44,459 bases of DNA from Bacteroidales bacterium (GCA_003552075.1 PUOJ01000049.1:1-44459), one strand, 5' to 3'. Counted from the stretch's first letter, positions 10,691-19,924 are shown. Made by a program: numbers and translations. The notes: generated by a model from the sequence alone, not told the origin.

Positions 10691-11935
10691 ATGGCAAAAG
10701 AAAACAAAAAATGTGCTTTTTGCGGGCGGGATTCCAGGGATGTGGGGATGCTTGTCACAGGTATCGATGCACATATCTGTGATCGTTGTGTCGGGCAGGC
10801 CAAAAACATCGTAGATGAGGAGAAGGCCCTGGAGGAGAAAAACAAGATTCCCTCCTTTACCCTTTTTAAGCCTGCTGAGATCAAAAAGCACCTCGATCAG
10901 TATGTGATAGGCCAGGAGGAGGCGAAAAAAGTACTCTCAGTGGCTGTTTACAATCATTACAAGCGCATCAATCATACCACGCCCAAAGATGAAGACCTGG
11001 ACGGTGTGGAGCTGGATAAATCCAACATCGTGCTGATCGGTGAGACCGGGACAGGTAAGACGCTGATGGCCCGTACCATTGCAAAAAAGATGAAGGTCCC
11101 GTTTTGTATCGCAGATGCCACAGTGCTGACTGAAGCTGGTTATGTGGGCGAAGACGTGGAGAGCATCCTGGTGCGTTTGCTGCAGGTGGCTGATTATAAC
11201 GTCACGGCTGCAGAACGTGGCATTGTATTTATTGATGAGTTGGACAAGATCGCTCGCAAGTCAGACAATCCTTCCATCACGAGAGACGTAAGTGGTGAAG
11301 GCGTGCAACAGGCCTTGCTGAAGCTGCTTGAAGGCGCTGTGGTGAACGTACCTCCGCAGGGTGGACGCAAACACCCTGAGCAGAAAATGATACAGATCAA
11401 TACGCAGAAGATATTGTTTATTTGTGGCGGTGCTTTTGACGGCATCGAGAAAAAAATCATGGCCCGGATGCATGCCAATGCCATAGGCTATGGAGCAAAT
11501 AAAACAGGGCGTATCGACCGGGAAAATGCCCTGCAGTACGTTGCGCCGCAGGACCTTAAGAGTTATGGGCTGATTCCGGAGCTTGTCGGACGAATACCTG
11601 TGCTTTCACACCTTAATCCCCTGGATCAGTATGCCTTGCGACAAATCCTCACTGAACCTAAAAACTCGTTGGTGAAGCAATACACCAAACTCTTCGAAAT
11701 GGACAATCAAAAATTGGTGATCGATGATGAAGTGCTCGATTATATCGTGGAGAAGGCGATAGACTTCAAGCTGGGCGCTCGTGGTTTGCGTTCGATATGT
11801 GAGGTAATCATGCTGGATGCCATGTATGAGATTCCATCTGACGAGGCTGCCGGGGATACCTTCCACCTTTCCCTGGATTATGCCCGCGAGCGGCTTGAAA
11901 AAGCGCAGCTGGGTCGCCTGAAAGCAGCTTCCTGA
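10691..11935 (+). CDS. clpX: ATP-dependent Clp protease ATP-binding subunit ClpX
   Basis: AAA+ unfoldase that recognises substrates and threads them into ClpP. The N-terminal zinc-binding domain has its four cysteines at residues 8, 11, 30 and 33. The AAA+ core shows Walker A GETGTGKT near 117 and Walker [10 protein letters not shown] near 178, with the sensor regions and the GARGLRSI segment near 374 in the C-terminal subdomain. The 414-residue length is normal. A terminator hairpin lies about 65 bases past the stop, overlapping the start region of the next gene. Confidence 0.98.
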   Translation: MAKENKKCAFCGRDSRDVGMLVTGIDAHICDRCVGQAKNIVDEEKALEEKNKIPSFTLFKPAEIKKHLDQYVIGQEEAKKVLSVAVYNHYKRINHTTPKDEDLDGVELDKSNIVLIGETGTGKTLMARTIAKKMKVPFCIADATVLTEAGYVGEDVESILVRLLQVADYNVTAAERGIVFIDELDKIARKSDNPSITRDVSGEGVQQALLKLLEGAVVNVPPQGGRKHPEQKMIQINTQKILFICGGAFDGIEKKIMARMHANAIGYGANKTGRIDRENALQYVAPQDLKSYGLIPELVGRIPVLSHLNPLDQYALRQILTEPKNSLVKQYTKLFEMDNQKLVIDDEVLDYIVEKAIDFKLGARGLRSICEVIMLDAMYEIPSDEAAGDTFHLSLDYARERLEKAQLGRLKAAS

Positions 11936-11969
11936 TGCAGGCAAAACCTTAAGCGGCGCATGATCGCAA

Positions 11970-12001
11970 TTTGAAACAGCGAAAAATTTTTCTTATCTTC
12001 A
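11970..12001 (+). promoter_or_regulatory. Candidate promoter of the DUF4294 gene
   Basis: TTTG at 11970-11973 is followed after 20 bases by TATCTTCA at 11994-12001, a six-of-eight match to TAnnTTTG. Initiation would then fall inside the following hairpin, shortly before the start codon at 12034. Confidence 0.4.
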
Positions 12002-12033
12002 AGCGTTCACTTCTTAAAAGGAACGCTTTTTTT
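12001..12033 (+). terminator. Intrinsic terminator of clpX abutting the next start codon
   Basis: AAGCGTTC at 12001-12008 pairs with GAACGCTT at 12021-12028 around a 12-base loop, and the 3' arm runs into seven T. The ATG of the DUF4294 gene follows immediately at 12034. It probably ends the tig-clpP-clpX transcript. Confidence 0.75.
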
Positions 12034-12639
12034 ATGCATAAGTCATTCATCTTATTGCTGTTTTTTCTCCTGGCTTTACTGCCAGGCCATCAGGTATTGT
12101 GTGCCGCGGAAAACGACATACGACGCGGCAGTACGGTAGCAGCAAGGGTGCAGAATGGGGATACCCTGATTGTCATGGAGCTCGCACCTGTGAGTGTGAT
12201 TGCACCAAGGGAGTTTGGCAGTCGCAGGGAAGCGTGGCGTTATAACAGGCTGGTGCGTAATGTAAAGATCGTCTATCCATATGCGCAACTTGCAGGGGCC
12301 ATGTTCCTGGAGTACAGTGAAAAGCTGCAGGAGCTGGAAACCGATCGTGAAAGACGTGCATTTACCGAACAGGCTGAGCAGGAGCTGCTGGACCGCTTTG
12401 AGGATGACCTCAGAAGGCTCACCTTTAGCCAGGGCCTGATCCTGATCAAGTTGGTAGACAGGGAAACGCAGCACACCTCATATGATATCGTCAGGGAATT
12501 CAGGGGCGTATTTCGCGCTTTTTTCTGGCAGTCGATCGGGAGGCTTTTTGGTTTTGACCTGAAAACAGAGTATGATCCCCACGGCGAAGATCGCGATATT
12601 GAAGAGATCGTGAATCTGATTGAAGAGGGGTTGATTTAG
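12034..12639 (+). CDS. Exported DUF4294 family protein
   Basis: A protein of unknown function restricted largely to Bacteroidota. The ATG at 12034 is chosen because it opens directly on a clear signal peptide (about residues 1-24, a Leu/Phe-rich core ending near VLCAA); a longer frame from a TTG at 11971 would put extra residues before it and start inside the clpX terminator region. The mature part shows the family features as remembered: NVKIVYPYAQLA, LIKLVDRETQHTSYDIV, AFFWQSIGRLFG and the C-terminal YDPHGEDRDIEEIV. It is likely periplasmic. It is convergent with the next gene, the two stops being only four bases apart. Confidence 0.8.
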   Translation: MHKSFILLLFFLLALLPGHQVLCAAENDIRRGSTVAARVQNGDTLIVMELAPVSVIAPREFGSRREAWRYNRLVRNVKIVYPYAQLAGAMFLEYSEKLQELETDRERRAFTEQAEQELLDRFEDDLRRLTFSQGLILIKLVDRETQHTSYDIVREFRGVFRAFFWQSIGRLFGFDLKTEYDPHGEDRDIEEIVNLIEEGLI

Positions 12640-12643
12640 GGTC

Positions 12644-14068
12644 TTATTTGCCCCGGCCCTGGATGATGATCAGCACGGTGTATATCAGGATCTTGAAATC
12701 CACGGCAAGGGACATGTTTTCCAGGTAAAGGAGATCATATTTCAACCGTTCGATCATCTCATCTACATTTTCCGCATAACCGTATTTAACCTGGCCCCAG
12801 CTGGTGACCCCGGGCTTAATCTTTTGCAGCAGCTTATATTCGGGCGCCTTTTTGACGATCTGGTCAATATAATACTGCCTTTCAGGACGAGGTCCCACCA
12901 GTGACATGGTGCCCCGGAGGACATTGTAAAACTGGGGAATCTCGTCGAGGCGGACCTTCCGCATGAACCTTCCAAAAGGCGTGATGCGTGGATCGTCCTT
13001 GCATGACAATTGCGGTCCGTTTTGCTCGGCATCCACATACATGGAACGGAACTTATGCATCATAAAAGGTTTGCCATGCCTGCCTATGCGCTCGTGCTGA
13101 TAAAATACCGGCCCCTTCGAAGTGAGCTTGATGATGGCCGCAGTGATCAGGAATACCGGCGACAACAGGATCAGGCAAAAAATAGACACCACTACATCGA
13201 TGAATCTTTTGATTGACTGCTGCCATGCAGGCATCAGTCCGGACTGGATCTCAATGAGCGGTGTGCCGAAGATGCTCGTCATCTTCACCGTACCCAGCAG
13301 AATATCCTGCATCTCCGGGATGATTTTTACCACCACATTGTTGGCATAGAGCTCCGTCAGAATTTTGCTGATCTTCATGTGCTCGCGAGACTCCAGGGCA
13401 ATGATGGCCTCTTCTACCTTATGTTCCCTCAACACTTGCGGAAGGTCTTCAATGCCGCCCAGTCTTGGCAAGAGCTCCGCCATCGGGTGTGCATCATGCT
13501 TGCTTGCATTAACAAAACCAATCAGCTTATTGCCGGCAGATTTCTTCTGTGCATTCAGCTCTTTCGTGATCTCGATGGCTTTTTTCTGACTCCCAAGGAT
13601 AATGGTGTTAAAGCCAATATTCCTGTTGTGTATCTTCCTGGTGATATGCGTGGATAAAACAAATCGAAAGGTGGCGGTTAAAAACACATGAAGCATGAAA
13701 AGCACCACCAGGGACTGGTAATAACCTTTGCTGGCCGTAACAGCCTGATCCAGCAAGATTACAAAATAAATGACCAGCACACCAATGATGGAGGTTAAAA
13801 TGGTTTGGCCAAACTGACCCAGCCTGGATCGTCTGAAAATGTTTTTGTACGAGCCACTTACATAATAGAGGATAAGCCAGAAAAGGGGTATGATGACAAG
13901 TCCCAGCAATAGGTTTTCCTGTACAAAGATTTCATCCCTGAACTTATTAAATGCAAAGCCGTTGTTGGAGCCAATTATAAAAACAAACAACAACCAGGCA
14001 ATGGCAGCTGCAATAAAATCAATGATTACAAATGCGGAAATGTATAACCTTTGTAGCCGTTTGTCCAT
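12644..14068 (-). CDS. Undecaprenyl-phosphate sugar phosphotransferase (exopolysaccharide/O-antigen priming)
   Basis: Membrane enzyme that transfers a sugar phosphate from a nucleotide sugar to the polyprenyl carrier, the first step of polysaccharide repeat assembly. The N-terminal half has four to five transmembrane helices (about 10-130) and a Rossmann-like cytoplasmic region. The catalytic bacterial sugar transferase domain begins near 285 with KRFIDVVVS and includes the KFRSM segment, the LDEIPQFYNVLRGTMSLVGPRP signature region, and a PGVTSWGQV segment. The sugar specificity cannot be read from sequence. The neighbouring Gfo/Idh gene on the same strand could supply a sugar-nucleotide precursor, but that is inference. 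Confidence 0.92.
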   Translation of the reverse strand: MDKRLQRLYISAFVIIDFIAAAIAWLLFVFIIGSNNGFAFNKFRDEIFVQENLLLGLVIIPLFWLILYYVSGSYKNIFRRSRLGQFGQTILTSIIGVLVIYFVILLDQAVTASKGYYQSLVVLFMLHVFLTATFRFVLSTHITRKIHNRNIGFNTIILGSQKKAIEITKELNAQKKSAGNKLIGFVNASKHDAHPMAELLPRLGGIEDLPQVLREHKVEEAIIALESREHMKISKILTELYANNVVVKIIPEMQDILLGTVKMTSIFGTPLIEIQSGLMPAWQQSIKRFIDVVVSIFCLILLSPVFLITAAIIKLTSKGPVFYQHERIGRHGKPFMMHKFRSMYVDAEQNGPQLSCKDDPRITPFGRFMRKVRLDEIPQFYNVLRGTMSLVGPRPERQYYIDQIVKKAPEYKLLQKIKPGVTSWGQVKYGYAENVDEMIERLKYDLLYLENMSLAVDFKILIYTVLIIIQGRGK

Positions 14069-14237
14069 GAAATCAAATTCGTTAGTATGCCCTGGCAGCT
14101 GCCTTCGCGCGGCTATTCATTGATTCTGATCGTTAAATCATGTGCGTGTGGAGATTATATCAATGGAACGCCCAATGAACTGACATATTGTTTTGATCAG
14201 CAAATTAATATGTTCTAAAGGCCATTATGTATTATAT

Positions 14238-15230
14238 CTAAACGGATGTGTTTTGGACATTATCGGCAATTTTTTCCATGATCTGATAAGCCAGATCCAG
14301 TGAGGCGTATCCATCGTTGATGCTCACCAGTGGATCTGTATTCATGGTAATGGAGTCGTGGAAAGTTTCCAATTCTGTTTGAATGGCATTGAGCGTTTTA
14401 ATCTCCGGTTTTTCCACCCATATCTGTTTCTGATTTTTTTCAGGCCCCAGGTCGATGACCATGGCCATGGGATCGGGGCTTGCTACCACATCTTTCATGC
14501 GGATGATCTGTGTTTCTTTCTTCAGGAAATCCACGGCGATGTATCCATCTTTTTGGAAAAAGCGGGTCTTTCGCATGTTTTTCATAGAGATCCTGCTTGC
14601 GGTCAGGTTAGCTACGCAGCCATTGGAGAATTCGATGCGTGCGTTGGCAATGTCGGGGGTGTCAGATACGACGGATACACCACTGGCACTGATCTTTTTC
14701 ACATCTGCATTGACCACGCTCAGTACAATGTCAATGTCGTGTATCATGAGATCAAGGGTTACAGGCACGTCTGTTCCCCGTGGGTTGAATTGTCCCAGGC
14801 GGTGCGCTTCGATAAACATGGGTGTGGCAATGTAGGGCCTGGCAGCGATAAAAGCCGGGTTAAAGCGTTCTACGTGACCTACCTGTACCTTGACATGGGC
14901 TTCTTCTGCAAGTCCCATAAGCTTTTTTGCTTCCTCCATCGTGGTGGTCAGTGGCTTTTCAATAAACACGTGCTTGCCGTGTTTCAGGGCCTTGGAAGCA
15001 CAGTCGAAATGGGAAACCGTTGGGGTTACGATATCCACCATGTCGGCCTGTTTGATCAGCTCATCCATAGATTCAAAGCGCCTGATGTGAAATGATGATT
15101 CTACAGCAGCGGCTGTTTCTTCATCCGGGTCGTAAAAACCAATCAACTCAAAGCGGTCAGATGCCTGTATACATTTGATGTGGATTTTGCCAAGGTGCCC
15201 TGCGCCTAAAACGCCTATCTTTTGTGACAT
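14238..15230 (-). CDS. Gfo/Idh/MocA family NAD(P)-dependent oxidoreductase
   Basis: A dehydrogenase of the glucose-fructose oxidoreductase family, acting on a sugar, sugar nucleotide or related polyol. The dinucleotide-binding motif GVLGAGHLGKIH is at residues 6-17 and the family EKP motif is at 91-93, with HDIDIVL in the middle of the C-terminal domain. Length of 330 residues is ordinary. It lies 169 bases upstream of the sugar transferase on the same strand and is divergent from pcm. The upstream strand carries a TACTTTTG -7-like box (15266-15273, minus). Substrate is unknown. Confidence 0.9.
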   Translation of the reverse strand: MSQKIGVLGAGHLGKIHIKCIQASDRFELIGFYDPDEETAAAVESSFHIRRFESMDELIKQADMVDIVTPTVSHFDCASKALKHGKHVFIEKPLTTTMEEAKKLMGLAEEAHVKVQVGHVERFNPAFIAARPYIATPMFIEAHRLGQFNPRGTDVPVTLDLMIHDIDIVLSVVNADVKKISASGVSVVSDTPDIANARIEFSNGCVANLTASRISMKNMRKTRFFQKDGYIAVDFLKKETQIIRMKDVVASPDPMAMVIDLGPEKNQKQIWVEKPEIKTLNAIQTELETFHDSITMNTDPLVSINDGYASLDLAYQIMEKIADNVQNTSV

Positions 15231-15336
15231 GTTGCTGTTTTTTGGTTGAAAAAATGGGTTTTTGACAAAAGTAGGTTTTTTTATGGAGTGCGAAATGATT
15301 ATTTTCGTAATCTCTAAAGACCATTAGTTCGGAAAC

Positions 15337-15990
15337 ATGACAAGCTTGACAGATTCTTACCGGCACAAGGGCATGCGAAAGAAGTTGGTAGAGGAAGTTC
15401 GCGAAAAGGGAATTAAGGATGAGCGTGTGCTTGAGGCATTGGAAGCTGTGCCTCGTCATTTTTTTATGGATTCCTCCTTCGTGGAGATTGCCTATCAGGA
15501 TAAGCCTTTTCCCATAGGCTCCGGACAGACCATCAGCCAGCCCTATACAGTGGCCTATCAGACCGAACTGCTGAGGGTGGAAAGAGGTTGTAAGGTGCTG
15601 GAAGTTGGTACTGGCAGCGGTTATCAGGCCTGTATCCTTGAAGAAATGGGCGCCAGGGTGTTTAGTGTGGAACGACATTACAACCTCTATAAAAAAACCA
15701 AGGCCCTTCTGGCTGAAATGAATTACAAGGTCAAGGTCTTTTACGGGGATGGCTACCAGGGTCTGCCTGCCTTTGCCCCGTTTGACAGGATCGTGGTTAC
15801 TGCAGCAGCACCCTACCTCCCAAAGCCTTTTCTGGAACAACTTAAACCCGGTGGAATCATTGTAATCCCAGTCGGCAAGGGCGATACGCAGGTCATGAAA
15901 CGGATCACAAAAATTGATGATGCGCATACGGAGGAAGAACACTTCGGTTTTTTCCGGTTTGTGCCCATGTTAGGCAGCAAGGCAAGATAA
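15337..15990 (+). CDS. pcm: Protein-L-isoaspartate O-methyltransferase
   Basis: Uses S-adenosylmethionine to methylate isoaspartyl residues in damaged proteins, starting their repair. The family markers are present: the PRHFFM segment, GSGQTISQPYTVAYQ around residue 62, the SAM-binding motif LEVGTGSGYQA near 89, and the VTAAAPYLPKPFLEQLKPGG region near 150. Length 217 is typical. It is convergent with the ABC permease gene, with 19 bases between the stops. Confidence 0.95.
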   Translation: MTSLTDSYRHKGMRKKLVEEVREKGIKDERVLEALEAVPRHFFMDSSFVEIAYQDKPFPIGSGQTISQPYTVAYQTELLRVERGCKVLEVGTGSGYQACILEEMGARVFSVERHYNLYKKTKALLAEMNYKVKVFYGDGYQGLPAFAPFDRIVVTAAAPYLPKPFLEQLKPGGIIVIPVGKGDTQVMKRITKIDDAHTEEEHFGFFRFVPMLGSKAR

Positions 15991-16009
15991 TTGTGCTTTG
16001 CGGATCAGC

Positions 16010-17242
16010 TTAATCTTTGGCGCTGCGATCCAGGGCATCCCTGAGCCCATTCCCTGTGAGCATAAAAGCCAGCACCAGCAGCACGATGGCCAGCCCCGGC
16101 AGGATGGCCAGGTAGGCCTTGTCCAGGATAATATACCCATAATGTGCACGTATCATGCTGCCCCAGGATGGCATGGGTGGTTGCACACCGATGCCCAGAA
16201 AACTTAGTCCGGCTTCTATGAGGATGGCAGATGCAAAGTTGGCTGCCGAAATCACAATCACAGGACCCATGATCACCGGCAGAATGTGTCGCCTGATGAT
16301 ACGTATGCTGCCAAGCCCCAGGGCCCTGGCAGACTCCACAAACTCTTTTTCCCTCACACTGAATACCTGGCCGCGAACGACCCTGGCTACTTCAACCCAC
16401 ATCGTCAGCCCCACAGCCACGAAAACTTGCCAGAACCCCTTTCCCAGCGCAAAGGTGATGGCGATGGCAAGCAACAGGGTAGGTACCGACCATACCACAT
16501 TGATGAGCCAAATGATGAATTGATCCAGCCAGCCCCGGAAAAACCCTGCCAGGCTTCCCAACGTGATACCGATAACCAGGGAAATGAAGACAGCGATAAA
16601 GCCTACTGAAAGAGATACACGGATGCCTAAAACCAGCTGGCTCAGCATATCTCGACCAAAACGATCGGTCCCCAGCCGGAAAACACGCTCCCTGATATGC
16701 TTGTCTTGCACCTGCCGGCGCATTTCATCAATCGTTAGCTGGTGTTGATCGCCGTGAATATCAGTGATGATATGCAAATCGCCCTCCTTCCGGATGAAGT
16801 CTGTGTGAAGGTCAACAGCAAAGAGCACGTCTGCCAGGTGATAGCTGCCCTCCATGCCCGGAAAGCCTGGTTCTCCTGCGTAAGTTTCATAATGTATCCT
16901 TTTGTCCTCAAAGGCATGATCCTGTATCGGGATGGTATTATAGGGCAGGGCAGACCCTGATATTAGCCTGGTGAGCATGCCGGGTTTTTGATATGGCTGA
17001 TTTTTAGTAATATAGATAAACGTCATCTTGGTTCCTGGCGCATGTGCCGCTATTTCCAATTGCTGGTGATTGGCATGCGGGGTGTTGTCCGGGATGATCA
17101 CGTAGGCAAACATGGCCAGAAGTGCACATAAGGAGATCCATGAAAGGCCTGCCAGGGCTGTTGGAATACGCAAAAAACGCCTCCAGGTAATGTAACCCGG
17201 AGATAATGCATGCATCCTGGATCGTCTGAACCACATCATCAT
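16010..17242 (-). CDS. ABC transporter permease, dipeptide/oligopeptide type (DppC/OppC family)
   Basis: Inner-membrane permease of a peptide- or nickel-type ABC importer. The N terminus has one helix followed by an unusually long soluble region (about 60-205), after which come five helices. The EAA loop that contacts the ATPase is visible as ESARALGLGSIRIIRRHILP near residue 310. The 410-residue length exceeds the roughly 300 of E. coli DppC, the surplus being the periplasmic loop; long forms are familiar in Bacteroidota. No partner permease, ATPase or binding protein is adjacent, so the substrate is undefined. Confidence 0.9.
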   Translation of the reverse strand: MMMWFRRSRMHALSPGYITWRRFLRIPTALAGLSWISLCALLAMFAYVIIPDNTPHANHQQLEIAAHAPGTKMTFIYITKNQPYQKPGMLTRLISGSALPYNTIPIQDHAFEDKRIHYETYAGEPGFPGMEGSYHLADVLFAVDLHTDFIRKEGDLHIITDIHGDQHQLTIDEMRRQVQDKHIRERVFRLGTDRFGRDMLSQLVLGIRVSLSVGFIAVFISLVIGITLGSLAGFFRGWLDQFIIWLINVVWSVPTLLLAIAITFALGKGFWQVFVAVGLTMWVEVARVVRGQVFSVREKEFVESARALGLGSIRIIRRHILPVIMGPVIVISAANFASAILIEAGLSFLGIGVQPPMPSWGSMIRAHYGYIILDKAYLAILPGLAIVLLVLAFMLTGNGLRDALDRSAKD

Positions 17243-17518
17243 AACTGAAAGCTATGTGAAATTACCACTTTGCTGCACTTTTGAAGGCAGCAGGCAATAT
17301 GCACCACCTATGCCATTGCGTGGAAACTGATTTCCGCGAAAGCGGGAATACTTCATAAATTGCCTTGCCGTCCCGGTAAACGTCTTCTATGCGCATTGGC
17401 CCGGCATGCATATTGTTTTCAGCCCGCTAACAGGGTGGGTTTTTCGAAAAAAACAAAAATAAGAAACAATATGATGCAATGCTGTGTTTATTTAGGATGA
17501 AAACACATCATGATTTTG

Positions 17519-17526
17519 TACTTTTG
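17519..17526 (+). promoter_or_regulatory. Candidate -7 box of the thioredoxin gene
   Basis: TACTTTTG is a full match to TAnnTTTG, 15 bases before the chosen ATG. No correctly spaced TTTG is present at -33. Its position supports the start at 17542 rather than the longer frame from 17479, which would begin upstream of the promoter. Confidence 0.5.
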
Positions 17527-17541
17527 CCAAAAATTTTTACT

Positions 17542-18093
17542 ATGACAAACAATCTGAATGCTTTTGTTTTACTGGCTTTTATGACCAGCTTTTTTTATGT
17601 ACAACCTGTAGATGCCTCAGATGACCTGGTGAACTGGATGACCATAGAAGAAGCCCAGGAGGCCGTCAGTGAAGACCCCAGGATGGTTTTTGTGGATGTG
17701 TATACCGATTGGTGCGGTTTTTGTCGCAGGATGAATAACGAAACCTACGCACATCCGGTAATTGCTAATTACCTGAATGAAAACTTTTACCCTGTTAAGC
17801 TCAATGCCGAGCAGGAGGAGCCAATTGATTTCCGTGGCGTGACCTTTGAAAATGAAAACCTGGGTGAGCGCCGGCCTGCACATAGCTTTGCCATCGCATT
17901 GCTTCAAGGGCAGATGAGCTATCCTTCCGTGGCATTCTTTAATGAAGACCTTGAGCTGCTTACAGCGATTCCCGGCTTTCGTCCACCGGCAAACATGGAA
18001 GCAGTACTGGCATTCTTTAATGAAGGGGCATACAAGGAAAACAACAACCTGGATGACTTCATCGGCGCATTTGAAGCCACCATCGAAGAGTAG
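17542..18093 (+). CDS. Exported thioredoxin-fold protein
   Basis: A 183-residue secreted thioredoxin-like protein, probably a periplasmic thiol-disulfide reductase. The start is set at ATG 17542: it gives a signal peptide (about residues 1-25, ending near VDAS) and follows a -7 box at a proper distance. The active site is C58-G-F-C61 in the context DVYTDWCGFCRRM, typical of the thioredoxin_7/DUF255-like group. The fold's cis-Pro region appears in SYPSVAFFNED. It lies just upstream of tRNA-His and the ccm genes, so a role in keeping apocytochrome cysteines reduced is possible but not shown. Confidence 0.88.
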   Translation: MTNNLNAFVLLAFMTSFFYVQPVDASDDLVNWMTIEEAQEAVSEDPRMVFVDVYTDWCGFCRRMNNETYAHPVIANYLNENFYPVKLNAEQEEPIDFRGVTFENENLGERRPAHSFAIALLQGQMSYPSVAFFNEDLELLTAIPGFRPPANMEAVLAFFNEGAYKENNNLDDFIGAFEATIEE

Positions 18094-18142
18094 ACTGCCC
18101 TTACGCACCCTTGTTGCCGCATGACAAAAAAAGTGTTTTTTG

Positions 18143-18174
18143 TTTAGTGATAAGCGCTTTTTGTTGTATATTTG
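18143..18174 (+). promoter_or_regulatory. Promoter of tRNA-His
   Basis: A perfect -7 box TATATTTG at 18167-18174 lies 14 bases before the tRNA, the same distance as at tRNA-Leu. The -33 region is less clear: TTTG at 18139-18142 gives a 24-base spacer, while TTAG at 18144-18147 gives 19. Confidence 0.7.
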
Positions 18175-18188
18175 CACCGCAATTACAC

Positions 18189-18263
18189 GGTGACTATAGC
18201 TCAGCTGGTTAGAGCACCAGATTGTGGTTCTGGGGGTCGTGGGTTCGAATCCCATTAGTCACC
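18189..18263 (+). tRNA. tRNA-His (anticodon GUG)
   Basis: Acceptor GTGACTA pairs with TAGTCAC; an extra encoded G at 18189 faces the discriminator C at 18263, the hallmark G-1:C73 pair of tRNA-His. The anticodon stem CCAGA/TCTGG holds loop TTGTGGT with anticodon GTG. CCA is not encoded. Confidence 0.96.
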
Positions 18264-18269
18264 CTGAAG

Positions 18270-18294
18270 GCCCCTCCAACTGAGGGGCTTTTTA
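18270..18294 (+). terminator. Terminator after tRNA-His
   Basis: A 7-bp GC-rich stem, GCCCCTC at 18270-18276 with GAGGGGC at 18282-18288, has a five-base loop and runs into TTTTT. It lies six bases past the tRNA. Confidence 0.88.
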
Positions 18295-18308
18295 TTATCA
18301 TTCTCTTG

Positions 18309-18316
18309 TATCTTTG
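18309..18316 (+). promoter_or_regulatory. Candidate -7 box of the ccm cluster
   Basis: TATCTTTG fully matches the -7 consensus and sits between the tRNA-His terminator and ccmB (start 18370). No good -33 element is seen at 19-21 bases upstream. Confidence 0.45.
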
Positions 18317-18369
18317 ACATGGCCACCCGGATACAGGCTGGCATGGTCTGGTGTATTTAACCTTTTCAC

Positions 18370-19029
18370 ATGCAAAGGGATCGTATTTTACATCTCATCC
18401 GTAAAGATTTTCGTTTGGAATGGCGCAGCAAATTTGCTATCGGTGGGGTCGTGCTTTACCTGGTCTCTACCGTATTTATTACTTACCTTGCTTTTGACGG
18501 GAGGATCGCGCTGCAAACCTGGAACGCCCTCTTTTGGCTGATTATCCTGTTTGCCTCCATGCATGCCATCATGAAAAGCTTTATACAGGAAAGTGAAAAC
18601 CGGCAACTCTACTATTACATGCTTGCCAGTGGGAAAGAAGTCATTGTGTCAAAGATCCTATACAATAGCCTGCTGATGGTCGTGCTTAGCCTGACCGGCC
18701 TGCTTTTGTTCATTGCGTTTATGGGCAATCCACTCCAAACCCTCACGGTATTTCTGATCAACATGCTGCTGGGGGTTGTCGGCTTTGCCGTTGTGCTGAC
18801 GTTGATATCGGCCATCGCCTCGAAAGCGAAAAACAACTTCACACTGATGGCTGTTCTTGGTTTTCCTTTGGTGCTGCCCCTGCTGCTGCTTCTCATAAGG
18901 GTTTCAAATGCCGGTCTGGCAGGCGCCCCGCTGGCCGAGGCAGCCACCGACATGCTCATCATCCTCTTGCTCATTTTTATTGCATTTACTTTATCCATGG
19001 TATTATTTCCTTATATTTGGAGAGAATAA
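18370..19029 (+). CDS. ccmB: Cytochrome c maturation permease CcmB
   Basis: Membrane subunit of the CcmAB ABC transporter, which drives release of heme-loaded CcmE from CcmCD during c-type cytochrome assembly. The protein is 219 residues with six predicted hydrophobic segments, the normal topology, and starts RKDFRLEWRSKF, typical of CcmB. It heads a tight cluster with ccmC (20 bases later), a ccmD-like gene and ccmE. The usual first gene, ccmA, is not here; a candidate lies at 22418-23029. Confidence 0.88.
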   Translation: MQRDRILHLIRKDFRLEWRSKFAIGGVVLYLVSTVFITYLAFDGRIALQTWNALFWLIILFASMHAIMKSFIQESENRQLYYYMLASGKEVIVSKILYNSLLMVVLSLTGLLLFIAFMGNPLQTLTVFLINMLLGVVGFAVVLTLISAIASKAKNNFTLMAVLGFPLVLPLLLLLIRVSNAGLAGAPLAEAATDMLIILLLIFIAFTLSMVLFPYIWRE

Positions 19030-19049
19030 CTGATTCATAACCCTCGCCC

Positions 19050-19748
19050 ATGCATGCCATAAAGAATAACTGGTGGAAGATCGCGGGAATCGCACTGGTC
19101 GTATATGTGATCGCCGGCGGCCTGCTTTTTGAAGTCCCCGACTTGCCGGTCTTGCGGGAAAGCATCCGGAACATCTATTTTCACGTAGGCATGTGGTTCG
19201 GGATGATATTCATTCTCTTCATGAGCGTGGTGTTCAGCCTGAGGTACCTTGCCAGGTCGCGGCCAGAGGATGATCTTAGGGCCCTGGCGGCTGTCAAAGT
19301 CGGATTGCTTTTCGGCCTGCTGGGATTGTTGACCGGCATGTTGTGGGCCAGGTTTACATGGGGAGATTACTGGGTAAATGACCCAAAGCTCAATGGCGCT
19401 GCGGTTGGGATGCTGATATACCTGGCATATATCGTACTCAGGTCATCTTTGGAGGATCCGGAAAAACGGGCCCGGCTTGCTGCCGTTTACAGTGTGTTTG
19501 CCTTTGTGCTCTTCTTCGTGTTCATCATGATACTGCCGCGTACGGCCAGCGTATCAATCCATCCCGGGGTGGATGGCAACCCGGCGCTGGCTACAGGCGA
19601 CCTGGCTCCTGAAATGCGCTGGGTGTTCTATCCCGCCATGCTGGGGTGGTTCATCATGTCATGGTGGCTCTATCGCTTGTTCTACAGGATGTCGCGCATA
19701 GAAATCAAAATCAGGGAAATCAGGGAAAACCAAAACAACCAGATATAA
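19050..19748 (+). CDS. ccmC: Heme handling protein CcmC
   Basis: Membrane protein that presents heme to CcmE on the periplasmic side. It is 232 residues with six hydrophobic helices. The Trp-rich signature of the heme-handling family is present in a shortened form as WGDYWVNDPKL near residue 110. The two heme-ligand His positions are also seen, in YFHVGMW near residue 46 and in SVSIHPG near residue 173. The stop codon overlaps the next start by one base (TAATG). Confidence 0.93.
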   Translation: MHAIKNNWWKIAGIALVVYVIAGGLLFEVPDLPVLRESIRNIYFHVGMWFGMIFILFMSVVFSLRYLARSRPEDDLRALAAVKVGLLFGLLGLLTGMLWARFTWGDYWVNDPKLNGAAVGMLIYLAYIVLRSSLEDPEKRARLAAVYSVFAFVLFFVFIMILPRTASVSIHPGVDGNPALATGDLAPEMRWVFYPAMLGWFIMSWWLYRLFYRMSRIEIKIREIRENQNNQI

Positions 19749-19924
19749 TGGGAGAAACCAAAATGCTTGTAGTCGTGCTGTTGCTGGTGATCATCTTCCT
19801 CGGCATCGCAGCTTTTTTGTTTTATATCGAGAAGCGCCTACAAAAAGCAGAACAGGACATCCAGTCCATGCAGGATACAGAGAAAAAACAGGAATCAACC
19901 AAGGTAAATGGTGATGAAGCGTAA
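19748..19924 (+). CDS. Small CcmD-like membrane protein
   Basis: A 58-residue protein with one transmembrane helix (about residues 6-26, Val/Leu/Ile-rich) followed by FYIEKRLQKAEQD and a charged tail. This layout and position, between ccmC and ccmE, match CcmD, which stabilises the CcmC-heme-CcmE complex. The start ATG overlaps the ccmC stop (TAATG), and its end overlaps ccmE by 17 bases, so translation of all three is probably coupled. The sequence is too short for firm homology. Confidence 0.7.
   Translation: MGETKMLVVVLLLVIIFLGIAAFLFYIEKRLQKAEQDIQSMQDTEKKQESTKVNGDEA

Noticed and set aside
17617-18255. Minus-strand frame of 212 codons beginning MGFEPTTPRTTIW
   Set aside because: It begins inside tRNA-His read backwards and runs antisense to the thioredoxin gene; this is a common misannotation.
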